Shown here in pieces: positions 21,366 to 34,149 of a DNA stretch of 64,000 bases; within the stretch, counting starts at the first letter, position 1; every line of letters starts with the position of its first letter. The position numbers and the translations under genes are program-made. The notes beneath the pieces are model-generated. The model made no database searches and was not told the DNA's origin. It was given only the letters and a program-made list of their open reading frames with translations. The stretch is taken from positions 18,375,596-18,439,595 of the forward strand of contig CM046342.1 in NCBI GenBank assembly GCA_025403435.1, read 5' to 3'. The DNA comes from Artocarpus heterophyllus. Taxonomy: Eukaryota > Streptophyta > Magnoliopsida > Rosales > Moraceae.

Positions 21366-24300
21366 TTATTTCAACGGAGCTCAATTTAATTTCACATATA
21401 GATTTGCATGCATACCAATGCTAAAATAATGCATATGGAATTAATAATTAAACCTTTTTTTTATTGTAAGGAACTATTTGTTATATTGATTGAAATTTCT
21501 ACTAATTAAATTCATAATTATAATATTATCTTTTGAGGGAACCATAGTATTTATCTTTAGTTGAATGAAACAATGTCATCAAGAAGGGCGAAAGTTATAG
21601 TTGGAAGAAATACAAGACTTTTATGGTATATATACATTCTTAATCTATGTTTGTTGACTTTTGCCAAAGATGAGAGCTTCTCGCATTGGACAAGCCCCAT
21701 TTTACTTTCTTTCAACTTTCAAGATCCTTTCTTCCTTTTCCTCCTTTAGTTTGATGGGTCATATTTCGTATATGGAGTAATTAAATTCCCGTTTTGTTTT
21801 CTTGTAAATTAATTTTCGAACCAAATCCTTCGAATTCAATGATGCCAACCTGTGACAATGGAAATCCACTCCATTTGACGTTGTTTTACCCCATATTTTC
21901 TGCCTCATAACATGGTATAAGGAATTCCTTTGGGGATTCTTTGGTAATTTGAGAAGGGATTCCTTGTATCCTCCAACTCTTTTTTGCCCATTGAGTCTTG
22001 AGACGTGTATGGAGTAAAAAAAAAACTTGCAAAAGTAAATATGGGTTTGCAAAAGTCAATATAGGTTTGGGAAAGGCTGGTAAAATTACACGCCCTTCTT
22101 TTCAGAACATTATTTTGACACTCCAAAAATAGCATACCCACGTGTTAAAAGTGCTCTATAGATTGATTATACACGCGTGCTTATTCATCAAAAGATTCTT
22201 TAGCAAACTTGGTTTCAAACTACTATTTAAGACTAATAAAGACAAGGTCAAATTATGAACATGTTTTGAGTGAACACACTAGGATAACTCTCTACTTTTT
22301 GGACTCCTTTTATTGATTTTGTTTCGAACTTTAACTGAACCAGTAAGTCACTCCTTGAACTTTTGATTGTGAAAATTACACCTTGATTTAACAGAACGTT
22401 ATAAAGTGTTTCCAAAATTAATGAATGATATTAAAATTTGAAAGAAAACACCCTCACGCTCTTAACATGATATGCTCAGATTGTCATTGGATATTTTAGT
22501 CTTTTCCTTTAACGAAGTTCACATAAGATGTAGGACGGAGTTTCTTTCTAATTTAACAACTGTTACTGATTTAAATTGTTGGCAATGAAAATTTTCCATT
22601 AATACTCTCAAGAAAATTGATCTCACTGCGGTGCAAACTCTCACGAATCGAATGTAAATAAATGCAAAATAGTAAATGATGTATAGAGAAATTTATAATT
22701 ATTCACTTTTTGAAGGGCTACGTCTATAATAGAGTGAAGGAGAATTTCACTATGTATAGAGAAATATAGATGCCAATTTCTCATAATGGAGACTTAGGGC
22801 ATTATGAGGGTTTAATCATCTATTTTATAGCCCTTGATAATTAATGTAAATAAATTTAAACAAATAATGATAAAACTTAGGACTTATCGCTTGTTTCTCA
22901 TTTAAATTTAGATGTTTTCTCATATCACTTTGACAATAATCTTCGTAATCTATAAAGTGAGATATTTCCCAAATTGAAATTTAAGTAATGTTTATCTTTA
23001 ACCTCTTGCCTCCGATAGCCTCACACATTTGACTTAGCACGTGCTGGTTGAACGGCCTCTCCATGCTAGGCCTAGGATCGCCTTTGGCCAACCCCATAAT
23101 TTAGTTCTCCCGTCTCGCCAAGGCATGCATAACAATTGCCCCCAGCCTAAGGTGATCCTTGGAGTTTCTTTGGCCTTTTGATTGCCGACTCAATAATTAG
23201 GTCTCTCGTCGCCTAGTCTGATAGTTGGGTCTTTCATCTGGCAATTTGATAGTCGAGTCTCGTGTCTCCAATTGTCTCTACCTCTAGGTCGGCCTATAAT
23301 TGGATCACTCGACTTGCCGAGGCATCTGTAACAGTTGTTTAGCTCAGAGTACTCTTTATGTGACCTTAAGCTTAATAGATGGGTTTATGATTTGGCTCAA
23401 CAGTTGAGGCATGCGTAACATGAATTGCTCCAGCAAAATGTTTAGGGTATTTTATCAAAATTAAACATATATAGGACAATTCAAATCATAAAAAATCAGG
23501 GGTTATAGATATGCTAAGTGCTCAAACCTTTTATAATAATTTGGAATGTACTCTCATTCAAAACCCTTCTTTATAAGAAAAAAGTAATGAAAGCACTTGT
23601 TTAGTGTTGAACAATAGGATAACAAAGTGGAATGTTTAGTGATGTTTTTAAACACAAGTCAACTAATTTGAGTGAATACTTGTGGATCAAATCGCCTCCA
23701 TTTAGGTCACTAATGGTCATTCTTAAGTCTCAACTAGAAAGAAACTTTTATAAGAAATGCGCCTACATCTTCTTGTCTTTCTTACCCCTTTTTAAGTGTT
23801 GAATAAGAGGACCACAAAATCACATGAAGAAACAAATGAAATGGCATTTAGAATTTTGTAGCCCAAATTACTCGGCCTCTCCATGATGTGACCACGTGAA
23901 TATACCATTGATGAATAGAAATTAGAAGCCCAAAAGATCCTCATTCACAACCAAATCAACCTTCTCCACACTATTCAACTCCTCTCTCTCTCTCTCTTGA
24001 AGTGGTTCTGGCAATTACCTTCTAGGTGGAGGGTCACCTGTGGTTGTTAGATATGATTGTGAATCCAACCCAACAGGAAAGGAGAAAAAAGAGAGGCCAA
24101 TCTCACCACCATTTCCACCACCATTTTATCCCAATATAAAAGAGAAAAAATAACCAAAATTCAATCCCAACCAAGAGAGGATGAAATCAAATTCTTATCA
24201 TCAACTACCACATGAGAAACAATAATTTAACAAAAAAAAAAAAGAAAAAGAGGAAATTATCTAAAGCAATAAGCTGACCCAGCAATGAGTTTAGCGATAA

Positions 24301-24508
24301 GCCATCTTTCATCCATTTTTCAATTTATAAACCTTCTAGAAGCTCTTGCTCCAATTACATCAAATTTCCTTTCCTTTTCACTTTCCTACTCAATTGCTCT
24401 CGTGGAAGAATACAATGGCATTGACAAAGATGGGACCTTTTTATTTATTTTTTTAATCACATTAGATATCTGAAATATATATTTTTTTTTCCTCACTGAC
24501 TCACTCAC
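21366..24508. other. Long intergenic region 3' of the pirin gene
   Basis: No coding region is supported. A GC-richer block at 22990-23400 contains imperfect repeats of a GATAGT(T/C)G(G/A)GTCT type motif and may be old retroelement sequence. A (CT)n run lies at 23981-23998 and poly-A at 24231-24242. On the minus strand a possible AATAAA poly(A) signal for the pirin gene lies at about 24439-24444. Confidence 0.35.
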
Positions 24509-26489
24509 TCATTGAGATCTCCAATATTTGGCCATTTCAAAACCATTCCGTGAGTAGTAATAGTCCTGAATGGTTTGATCAATCTCCGCTTGTGTGTTCA
24601 TCACAAACGGACCATGCTGAACCACTGGCTCATTCAGTGGCATCCCTCCAACCAGAACAAACCTAAGTGGCTTTGAGGACTGGTTCCACACACTTAGGCC
24701 ATCCCCAGGACCCAAGACCAGGACATGGTGGGCCGGAACTGGGGAAGAATTTAGGGACCCAAAAACTCCCTCTCCTTCAATCACATACACAAATGAGTTC
24801 CATGTTTCTGGGATGCTTTGGTGAATTTGGGCTCTTGGTTTTAAAGTGAAATCCAGGTACATTGTGGGAGTTCTTGTGTAGACTGGAGATCTTATTCCCA
24901 TTGATTCTCCTGCTATGACTCTCACTTCTGCTCCATCTCTTTCTGCTCTTGGTATGTCATCGCTTGATAGTTCTTGATATCTTGGCTCAATCCTTGACAC
25001 AAAAGCGAACAAAGACAAAAAAAAGAAAAAGGCATATTGAGATCAAGTATAAAAAGTTGGTAAAATTTTCTCAAATTAATGTTTGGATCAAATTAGCTGA
25101 AGGTGTCAACTACTTAAGTTGATAAATTTACTTGGAGTAAAAGGCAATTATCTAATCCAACTAATCAATTAACAAGGTAAAAGTTTGGAGAATTATATGT
25201 TAGTGTATGAAAAGAAATATCACAGGCAACACAATTTTAAATTGTCATATTACACGAGAGTCAAATCAGGTCAAGAAAATTATAAGACTTTAACAGAACG
25301 TCATGAAAATCTAACGGTAAAAATTATGTTTATCGGTACTTTCTTTTTACCCTACTAGAGGGAAGAAATTGAAAACTTATCTTACATTTTGTCCTTAGAG
25401 GAAAGATTGATCCAAAGCTGCAAACCAGTTTGGGGCCCTTCTCCTGCAGGCATTTCAGAGTGGATTATCCCCCTGCCTGCTGTCATCCACTGCATAAAAA
25501 ATAAAATGAAACAAACATGAATGAATATAAGAAGTTCAAGTCATTGGTTGATCTTTAAAAATTCATTCAAGAGATAAATATAGGGAGTTTTTTCTTTTCT
25601 TTTATATGCGGGAAAAGAATCTACAATTTGCTCTTTACCTGCACATCCCCTGTTCTGATTGTACCCTTATGTCCTGCAAAGTCTTGGTGAGTGATGGCTC
25701 CCTAAATTAAAAAAAAAAGAAAAAAGATTACTCCACAATTTGAACCTTGTCAATGTCTCAAATTTATGTAGCTAAAAAAAAAGGAAAAGGGTTTACCTGT
25801 AACATGTATGTAACAGTCTCAAAACCTGAAACGCATGTGGCACATCAGAATATAACAAAAATCAAGGGTTCAAAAGAAAAAAAAAAAAAAAGAAAACCCC
25901 AGAACTAAAATTGATGATAGGGACAAAAAAAAAAGTACAAAAATAGTAATGGAAATGGAGGAGATGAATAAAGAACCTCTGTGTGGATGGTCAGGAAATC
26001 CAGCGGGTGGGCTCACTGCAACATTAAAATGCCATCAGCCATAGTAACAACATATAATATACCCACCCAATGAACATTTAAGACATGAAAACAAACAATA
26101 AAAAGTAATTTTTTGTTCTACCTGAAAAGTCATCCAGCATGAGAAAAGGATCCAAGTTTTTCAAATCACTCCTGAAAAAACAAAGTTTGACCCAAAAGAA
26201 CAATCAATAAATCAGATTGGAAGAAGCTTTTTTTTCTTTTTCTTGAACTTGGGCAGGGAATTTAAACTCTTGACTTCGATATCGAAGACAGCACGTTGAT
26301 ATGCCGCTAGACCGAGCAAAAAATGATAAGAAAGGAAGATTCATGAAAAGAAAAAGCCCGCATAAGTCTCAACCTTCCAATGCCTCTTCTAACAACAGCA
26401 CCATCACCTTCATGTTGAAGCTTGGCCAGAACCTTCTTGGCGACCAATCTGGGCCTGTTAGAGGCAGGGCTTTGATCTGATTCAGACAT
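24509..26489 (-). CDS. Pirin-like protein, seven exons, intact
   Basis: This is a cupin-fold pirin, a conserved non-haem metal-binding family. Plant members have been linked to seed germination and G-protein signalling. Coding exons on the minus strand are 26374-26489, 26122-26171, 25977-26015, 25797-25825, 25639-25701, 25386-25489 and 24509-24992. All introns are GT-AG and the phases join without a break into 294 codons. Motifs are VLAKLQHEGDGAVVRRGIG at the start, LDPFLMLDDFS, FPDHPHRGFETVTYMLQG, WMTAGRGIIHSEMP, RTPTMYLDFTLKP, FGSLNSS and the C-terminal GFEMAKYWRSQ. His65, His67, His109 and Glu111 match the metal ligands of the family. The length is normal for plants. Start 26489 has A at -3 and fits the family N-terminus; an in-frame upstream ATG at 26564 would add 25 residues. 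It is likely functional. Confidence 0.96.
26228..26318 (-). mobile_element. Possible tRNA-derived SINE in pirin intron 1
   Basis: On the minus strand the segment begins GCTCGGTCTAGCGGCA (A-box-like), has AGTTTAAATTCC (B-box-like) about 45 bases on, and ends in AAGAAAAAGAAAAAAAAG. That layout is a tRNA-like head with an A-rich tail, inserted in the same strand as the gene within the first intron. Target-site duplications are unclear. Confidence 0.4.
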
Positions 26490-26820
26490 GGTATTTCTGA
26501 TCAAGGAATGGACTTTTGGTAAACTTGCGCTATAAAATAACAACTTTTGTGTAATGGCTCTCATAAAAAATCCTCTATGTTCGCCTTTTTTGGATGCGTG
26601 TATTTGAATGAGCTTCTTCCATATATACACATATATATATACACACACACACGCGACGACATTGAGAAATGTGGAAAAGAATAGAAGGTTTTGAAGAAGC
26701 AAGGAAGGAAAGGGAAGGGAGGGGCGGTTTGGGGTTGGTCGGTTGGGTCTGACGTGAGGGAGTTGGAGGCGTGAGGAAAATACGGAGTGGGACCCGCTTT
26801 TCCTTTCTTGGACCAATGAT
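26490..26820 (-). promoter_or_regulatory. Pirin 5' UTR and promoter region
   Basis: Upstream of the start codon lies a pyrimidine-rich (minus strand) leader, a mixed TA/CA simple repeat at 26619-26653, and an ACGTCA motif (TGACGT on the plus strand) near 26750. No clear TATA box is separable from the simple repeat. The minus frame stays open from 26816 into exon 1, so the transcript could encode a longer N-terminus. Confidence 0.4.
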
Positions 26821-27335
26821 GATTAATGATGTCAACCTATCGTCATGGTGATGAGAGACGTTTAATTACCTTTTTTTGTTTTATTTTTTTATCTAAAAAG
26901 AAAATAAAAAGGAAAAGAGGAGAGACTTTCTTAAAGTCAAAATACTTATTGGGTCTTCAATTCTTATCCTCTCAGATAAAAAGCGTTCACACCGTTAAGC
27001 TCACGTTTTGGCAGAAATATTTTCTCCTGGAGACATTGGCACGTTTTGGCAAAAATACTTTCTCCTGGAGATTGGCCTATTTGTTTTTATTTTTAAAATT
27101 TTTAAAAATAATTTTTATATATTTTTTGAGGTAAAAATTTTAAAAATATTTTTAATATAATTTTTAAAAAAATTTTATTTTTTAAAACAAAAACATATTC
27201 ACTTATTTTGAAAACATTACCAAACGACCTTATTGTTTTGTTTTTCTTTTCTTTTTCTTTTCTTTTTTTTGAAGATTTTATGTAATTGGATTTCACGTGA
27301 ACCAAAGAGGAAAATTACATCTCAAGTTTTCTGGC
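26821..27335. other. Intergenic region with a 39-bp tandem duplication
   Basis: The sequence ACGTTTTGGCAGAAATA..CTCCTGGAGA at 27003-27040 is repeated with few changes at 27042-27077. The rest is AT-rich with T-rich tracts. No gene is seen. Confidence 0.5.
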
Positions 27336-28137
27336 ATTATTAACACTAATGATTCATAAACTTTAGAGGTTTTTTTTGTTTTATCTTTTAAATTTTAAAG
27401 ACCACTATCCTTTAGACATTTAAAACTCTTCCTATGTTCTATGAATTTAAAAATCATTATTATGCCTTTGTTTCAAAGCTCTTGATCATTATCTCAAATT
27501 TTTCGTTTAAATAGACAAAATCAAGCCCACATAATTCGAACATAGGTCATTTATAAGGGTAAAAATAAAATTTTATCATTTTTAGTATTTTTGCTTTACG
27601 TTTACACTTTTATTTAATATTTTTTTATCTACTCTCATTTAAAAATAGTTTGTACGTACATTTTTCTTGATATTATTTGCCGATATCCCCTTATCTTCAA
27701 TGCGTAACTCATCTTCTTTAGTATTTAAGTTTAGATATCAGCAAACAATACGGACCTATTAAATGAATTATGTATTAAAAATAAGAAGAAATACAAAGGC
27801 AAACCTTCCTAAATGAAAGTTCATAAAAAAAAAAAACAAAGGTATGGAGTGCGAGTGTAAACATGAAACAAAATTTAAGAGTGATAAAATCTTATTTTTC
27901 CTTTATAGGTAACCCATGTGCCAATGATGTGTGTTTACTTTCATCTATTTAAATAGAAAATAAAAAATTTAGGAGATAAAGTAATGAGTTTTGAAAGTTC
28001 AATGGTAAAATAGTAATTTTTGAAATTTAGGAGACAATGTGAAGAGTTTTGAAAGTTTAGGAATAAAATGATGACTTTAAAATTCAAGAGACAAAATGAA
28101 AAAACCTTAAAATTGAAGAGTCAGTAGAGTTAATAAT
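27336..28137. mobile_element. Foldback (long-TIR) element
   Basis: The two ends are inverted repeats of each other over roughly 200 bases. The left end reads ATTATTAACAC..CATAAACTTTAGAGG and the right end reads as its diverged complement, finishing AGAGTTAATAAT. No ORF is present. It could be a MULE-type or other non-autonomous DNA element. No target-site duplication was established. Confidence 0.5.
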
Positions 28138-28684
28138 CTTCTTTTTCTTTTTTCAGAACACTATTATATCTCTAGTTTTTGGATGTATCATGTAGCTTAA
28201 TATTTAAACTCCCGATGATGAAAAGATATGCACTGTTGAGGAATGTTTGTCAGTTAAAACAATCGCAATTTTGCTACAAATATTTTTTAAACGATTGAGT
28301 TTTTTTTTTTTATTATTATGGTTGAAATTGGGATCCATGATATAAGTTAAAGAAATGTATTAAAGCTTTTTTCTAATCTTACCGAGAAAATCCGTAAAAG
28401 AAAATGCATAAACAATCAAGGTAACGGAATGGAACTAAAATTCTTAATTATTGATATGATGGTTGTTAGATTTTCACTCTAAACGATCTTTCGGTTTTTT
28501 TTTTCCCTCGAAGTTAAATTTTTTAAAACAATTTGTTGAAGTTTTTCCACAAAAGAAGCATCCCAAATTAGTTTGGGCTATACTTTTCTTTTAAAGAATT
28601 AGTTAGTTTTTTTAGGGTAAATGTAAAGCTTGTAAAAACTATGAAATGCAGAGGAATGTAGAATCATTGTCTCCGTTGGTTTAA
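28138..28684. other. Intergenic, AT-rich; no gene seen
   Basis: There are T-rich tracts near 28301-28312 and 28495-28504. Nothing else is supported. Confidence 0.35.
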
Positions 28685-29072
28685 GGGTTAATTTCACTCC
28701 TAGTATTGAGAAATATCGGTTGTCTTATTTTAAGTCGTAAACTTCTAGTTTGACATCCTAATGATGTCTTTGCTATGTTAGTGGTATCTCTGACATAAAC
28801 ATTAAAAAAAAAATTCATTAAGTGAGACAGATGTAACCTGGTTTAGATATCCACTTAAATCAAACTATCTAATAGTAATAATTTTACTAAATTACCTTTC
28901 ATTATAAAACCATACGTGCCTTACATAAAATCCGTCATATTTTTAACACTTCTATGATAGAGGTACCACTTGCTTAATATTTGAAAAGCTCAAAGATCGT
29001 CAGTGTATCAATTAAAAATTTAAGAGATAAAGTAAGATAACTGTTATTTCTTGAAAAGTGAAATTAATTCTT
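28685..29072. mobile_element. Long-TIR MITE (TTAATTTCACT-ended)
   Basis: The left end GGGTTAATTTCACTCC..GTTGTCTTATTTT is the diverged inverse of the right end GTAAGATAACTGTTATTT..AGTGAAATTAATT. The inverted ends are about 50 bases each around a 290-bp centre with no ORF. Flanking GTTTAA occurs on both sides (28679 and 29073) and may be part of the target duplication. Confidence 0.55.
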
Positions 29073-30032
29073 AGTTTAAACTGTCACTATAAGAAAATTG
29101 ACACTTTAGCTAGGACAATGTGGTTCCTAATATAGATAGTTTGAGAAGTATACATGTTTTGTAACCAGCTAGTCCGATTGTTATTGGTTTTTTTTAATGA
29201 TCTATTTTAATACCAAAACTAAGTTTGAGGTTTTGATAAATAGCTGCTTTGCGTTGCTACTCCTAAAACTTATTCTATATTTATAATTTTTTTCTAAACT
29301 TTTAAATTTTAGCATAATGTTTACCTAACTTATAAATCTATAGCAAATAATGCATAGCAATGTTAATTTTTTTTAATGAAAATTTACTTATGAATTGCAT
29401 GGGATCTTTAAGTAATGAAAAAAAACCTTATATATTTTAACCAATATTTAATTAATGACATAAATGGCTATTTTAACCGATATTTAATAAATGACATAAA
29501 TTGTTTTTAAGTATTTTAACTCAAATTAATTGTGATTATGTTTTTAATTAAGTTTCATCAAAATAGAAAATTTTGAAATAATTTTGTTATAAATATAAAT
29601 TTGTTTAACAAAAAAGACCTTTTGTGTCTTAAATAACAATTTATATCAAAAGCAAATGTCAATTTATGTCAAAAAAAATTAATACCATTATCAACTGGGG
29701 TGATTTATGGAATTATAAGTTCACGTTCTAAACTGCCTAAATCAAAATTTTAAAGGGTAAATTGTAAAAGGGTAATACATTTAGTGGACAACCGTGAAAA
29801 AAAGCCTTGATAAAGTGACGAAAGTACCGACAATAATTAGACCATATGTGGTCCTTTATTATGTCATAAAGATAAGCTGTTGCTTATAATGCAGAGGATG
29901 ACCGAAAAAATTCAAAGGAGTTCTATGCCTATAATATGGACTAGGATTGTGATATCTTAAGCATTTTTAATACATTAAAAAAAATATAATAAGTTAAGAA
30001 TTAAATTAAATGAAAATATGTGTTACAAGGAT
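29073..30032. other. Intergenic, AT-rich; no gene seen
   Basis: A short direct duplication occurs at 29435-29505 (two copies of TTTTAACC(A/G)ATATTTAAT-AATGACATAAAT). No gene-like signal is seen. Confidence 0.4.
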
Positions 30033-33000
30033 TGTTGTTTAATCCAATATTTATGATAAAGTTTATAAAAGCAAAAATGAGATTTTTAAAGGTTAAAATC
30101 ATGCCATAGATTTAAATAAAGAATAAATGATATGGAAATAAGCTGAAAAACTTAATTGTTGTAAATTATACTGCAACAAATGCTAAAACAAAAATACAGT
30201 TTAAGAAAAAATATTGTATAGTAATATGAAAAATTATATAGCATTAGAATAATCTCGTATAAGAAAGTACAATGATAAGAAAGTACAACGATAAAATTAT
30301 GTAGTATGAAAATGATATTGCAAAAGTAATACAATGTAAGAATTTGACTGTTTAAGGTTAAGCAGTATAAAAATTAGACTGTTTAAATTAAAGCAGCATA
30401 CGAATGCACTGTTTGGAGAATATGGATGAATATGAAATACTTTAGCAGTATAGAAAATATACCGATTGTATAAGAAAAATATTGTCAATATAAATTTAGA
30501 CTGTACAAAGTTAAATAATATTGGAATTACATTATGTGATGGATGTAAATAAGTATAGGAGGTTGTAGGACCTCATAAATTGTATAAAAAAAAATACTGG
30601 GGGTATAGAAAAATACTATCAGTATAAACTTAGACTGTGTAAAAAATTTTATGGGACCCATCAAGGGGACACCTTAATGGTTGAAATTAGGCCACCATAC
30701 ATCTTGACGTGGCCCAATCCCTTGACGCCAAACTAGCCCTAAGTCATGATTAAAGAGGCGAGTCGTCAAAGTTTATAAAAAATAAAGCTTAAAACATTAT
30801 TTGTTGGATGAAAATAAAAAAAAAATGTTCATTTTCTTCTCCAAAGAAAAACAGTCCCTCCCATGGAAGTCCCTCAAGAAAATTTTGATGTTCAAGCCTC
30901 CAAATCATGTATTAAAGCAAGTTTAAGAGTTGAAGATTAAAGATAAGCAAGTGTGGAAATAAAAGTTCAAGCTTTTTCTTAGGAATTTTGTTGTTCCTCT
31001 TGAACTTTGGATGGGTTTTGATTTGGTTTTTTTTCATGGTTTTTATGGAGAGGACATAACAAGTTTTGAGCTTGGTAAAGTTTAGGTAAATTTCTAAACT
31101 TTATACTTGAAAAGTTTATGTTTTATTATGTCTGCCAAGTGTTTGATGAAATGTTTAAGCTATGGCATGCAATATGGACGTTATGGTACGATTGATTTAT
31201 GTTCTATGATGATGGTGATGATAATGGAAAGAAGGAAAGTAAGGGTCTTAGGTTTAAAAGTAAAAAATTGTTAAACTTTGTAAAGTTTAACTAGTTTCAA
31301 AGGAATGGGGTCTTAAGGGCCTTAGAGGCCAATTTGTGTTACAAACATGGTATAGGAATTGCTAACACACTGAGGGAAACAACTTCTATGAACAAAGTTT
31401 TATAAAATTCTACAAGGACTAAATTGCAAAGTTTTGCTAAAGTTCAGCAGATTTGAAAATCAGCCAAAACGTCCACTTTAACGTTGGAATTTAAGGAAAG
31501 TTAAAACAAAAAAAATTGTAGAACTCATTGAAACTGTTAAGACAACATTGACATTTTGTCAAAATTCTATGCGGTTTAGGAGTTATGAATTTTACAAAAT
31601 TTTAGGCACAAAATTTCAAGAAATGAAAACATTATGAAATGTTTTGAATTTGACCATTAAACTTTGGAAAGTTTTATTCTTTGAGAAAAACTGAATGTTT
31701 TGGTGCAAAATGATTGTCTTTGGCTTTGGGGGTAAAATTGTAAAGATTGTTGTGTTTTGGGCCAAACCCTTAAAATTATGTGAAAACTGGGTTTTCACCA
31801 AGGAACATTAAGTTTATGCATTTTTGTGGGCAGTAAGTAGCCTCAGGGATTATGTTTTTAAAGGATTTAAAGTTTAGTCAAGGAAAGAAAAGAAATGAAC
31901 GTTAAGGGCAAAAATGCAAAGATTTTCGCATTATGGGTTAAAACTGTAAAGTTTTGACAAAATAGATTTTAACAAAAGAAAAAATGTTATTTAGTTTTTT
32001 CCAATGTTATGAGATGTAAAGAAATGTATGATGTTTTAAAAAATGGGTTCTGAAAGTTTTCTAAGACCCATCAAGGGTGAAATGGTCAATTTATGAAAAA
32101 TGGTCAAAGCGGACTCGAAACGCCTGATTGGAAAAATGCCCCTTAGTGGGAATTTTTTTTTTCATAACATGTAAGACATGAGACGTAAATTTAAGCAAAA
32201 AGTTTAGCAAGTTACAAGATGGACAAAAAACCCGTTAGGGGTAAAATCATAATTTTTGAAGAAACGGCTAAAACGGAACTGAACACTCAAAACTAGCAAC
32301 ACGCTCTTAGACAAAAAATGTTGCATAGTATGTTAAGTAACGAAACCATCACATGAGATGAAAAATTTAATAAGGGACGTTCAAGTAAAAGAATGATAAC
32401 CCGATAGGTTACGAGGTTAAGTAAAGGGAAAAGTAACCTGGCAAGGGAAACCAATGGTCTATAAAGTTAACTAGAGTGAATGGTAAGATAACCTAGTGGG
32501 TTACAGAATTAAAAGCAATAGGGTACAAAGTAAAGAGAAAGGTAAACTGATAGAGTACCAAGTTAAGTTAAAATGAAAGAACGGTTAATGTTTAAGTTTT
32601 ATTATCAATCGAGTAGATTGATAAAAAGAAAGTTAACTAATAACTCGGGTGCCATATGATCAAGACACAGAGGCCGACTAATGAAAGGAAAAGAAGGAAA
32701 TAGGAACGTTAGAGCTATAGATAGGTAAGTTCAAACCTCACCTACAACATGAAGTAAATGATTTTCAAATGTTTATTTATATGTTTGCAAATGTGTTTGC
32801 AATCATTATGCAAGTTTTTTTTTTTTAAGTATGTTTGCATTTGTTATGCAAAAGGTTTTAAAGTTTAAGTTAAGATTTGCAATGTACTTACAACTATTAT
32901 GTTTAAAGTATGATTGCATTTAATATGCATAAAATTTAAAAGATTAAGTAAAGGTTTGCAAGGTATTTGCAAATATTATTCGTAAAGCACGTTTGCATGT

Positions 33001-34007
33001 GAAATGCACAATGTTTTAAAGAGTGTAAGTTATGATTTGCAAATGTGTTTGCATATAATGTGTTTGCATTTGATATGCTCATTAAAGTTAATAAGAAGGT
33101 AAAGTAAAGATAAAAAAAAAGTGTCGTGCCAGCCTCCTTGATGTGAAGTACACAAGTAAAGTTAAGGTTTTGACTTCTTTGATGTGAGATACATGACCTT
33201 GGTGTTTGATGGTCTCAAGTCTTCTACAAGGGAAGCATCATGTTTATGATCTCATGATTAATGATGTTGGCACAAACACTAAAGCTTACAAGATAAGGAG
33301 AGCTAAGGAACAAAGATAAAAGGTTAAAGTAAGAATAGAATGTTTATAAGACGCTCATAATTGAGAGTTCATAATTGAGCATAAATGGAATCATGTTTTA
33401 TGAATTTGCTTGCATTCCTTATTATGAAATGTTTATGTGTTATGAAAAACATTTTGAGAAATGTTTTACATTAAATGTTTATGAAAAACATTTTCATGTT
33501 TACGAGAAAAGGGTTATGAAGGATATTTTAAAGAAAAACTTTTAAAAAATGTTTTATAAAAAAACATTTTAAGAAAAAGGTTTTTAAGAGAAAAGCTTCT
33601 GAAGCATGTTAAAATGATTTGTAAGTTTATGTTTGAACTTACTGAGCAAAAGCTCATTAAAAATTTCTTTATACTGTGGGTAGTCCTACAGATGACCATT
33701 AGGACCTGTTTGCATAGCTCGGTGTTACGAAGGACATATGCGAGTATTTGACTATGAATACCACTGCAATATGCTTCCGCTAGTTTAAGAAAATGTTTTC
33801 TCACCATTCGATATAATGTTTTCAAAGTTTAGGAAAGTCAAAGTTTTAAGATATGTTTTCAAAGTTTAAGTTATATTTTACGAAAAGTTTCTTATAATTA
33901 AAGAAAAAAATTTATTCCAATATTTTTCTTACTAAGTAAGTAGGATTACTGTTGACGAAATGAAGTTTAAAAAGTTAAGTGATTGCCCAAAAAGGCAGGT
34001 CGTCACA
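30033..34007 (+). repeat. Long LTR-like element copy 1 (putative solo LTR), TSD AGGAT
   Basis: This 3975-bp segment begins TGTTGTTTAATCC and ends GGTCGTCACA. It is flanked by AGGAT at 30028-30032 and 34008-34012. Its whole length corresponds, in inverse orientation, to 57009-61095 and in part to 35489-38538. It contains no protein motif. Recognisable modules in order are an AGTATAA-rich zone (30150-30640), a central zone, GGGTTAC-type repeats (32400-32600), TTTGCAA tandem repeats (32750-33080), AAAACATTT-rich repeats (33390-33600) and a CTTACTGAGCAAAAGCTCAT hairpin at 33639. The start is the least certain boundary. A Ty3/gypsy (chromovirus-like) LTR origin is inferred from the TGT..ACA ends and the hairpin. 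Confidence 0.6.
32750..33085 (+). repeat. Imperfect TTTGCAA / TTTGCAT..TATGCA tandem repeats inside copy 1
   Basis: Four to five diverged units of roughly 80-100 bp occur in which TTTGCAA(A/T)GTNTTTGCA alternates with GTTTGCATTTGNTATGCA. The equivalent zone in copy 2 lies at 58220-58515. Confidence 0.6.
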
Positions 34008-34149
34008 AGGATTTACCTTTTAGAAACTTTTTTGAAGTTTTCATGTTCGTCCAAATATTAGTTGAACATATATTGTTGTTTGAATGAATAATATAACTTT
34101 TTTTTTGGAGGTTGAAGATAAGCTAAACTTAGATACATGAAGACGGTGA

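Noticed and set aside
24285..24473. 62-codon plus-strand hydrophobic ORF 3' of pirin
   Set aside because: It lies in the likely pirin 3' UTR antisense and has no recognisable feature.
26307..26835. Two long overlapping minus-strand open frames upstream of and over pirin exon 1
   Set aside because: The 169-codon frame runs through exon 1 into intron 1, and the overlapping frame lies in the 5' leader and promoter. Only the exon 1 part matches the pirin family.
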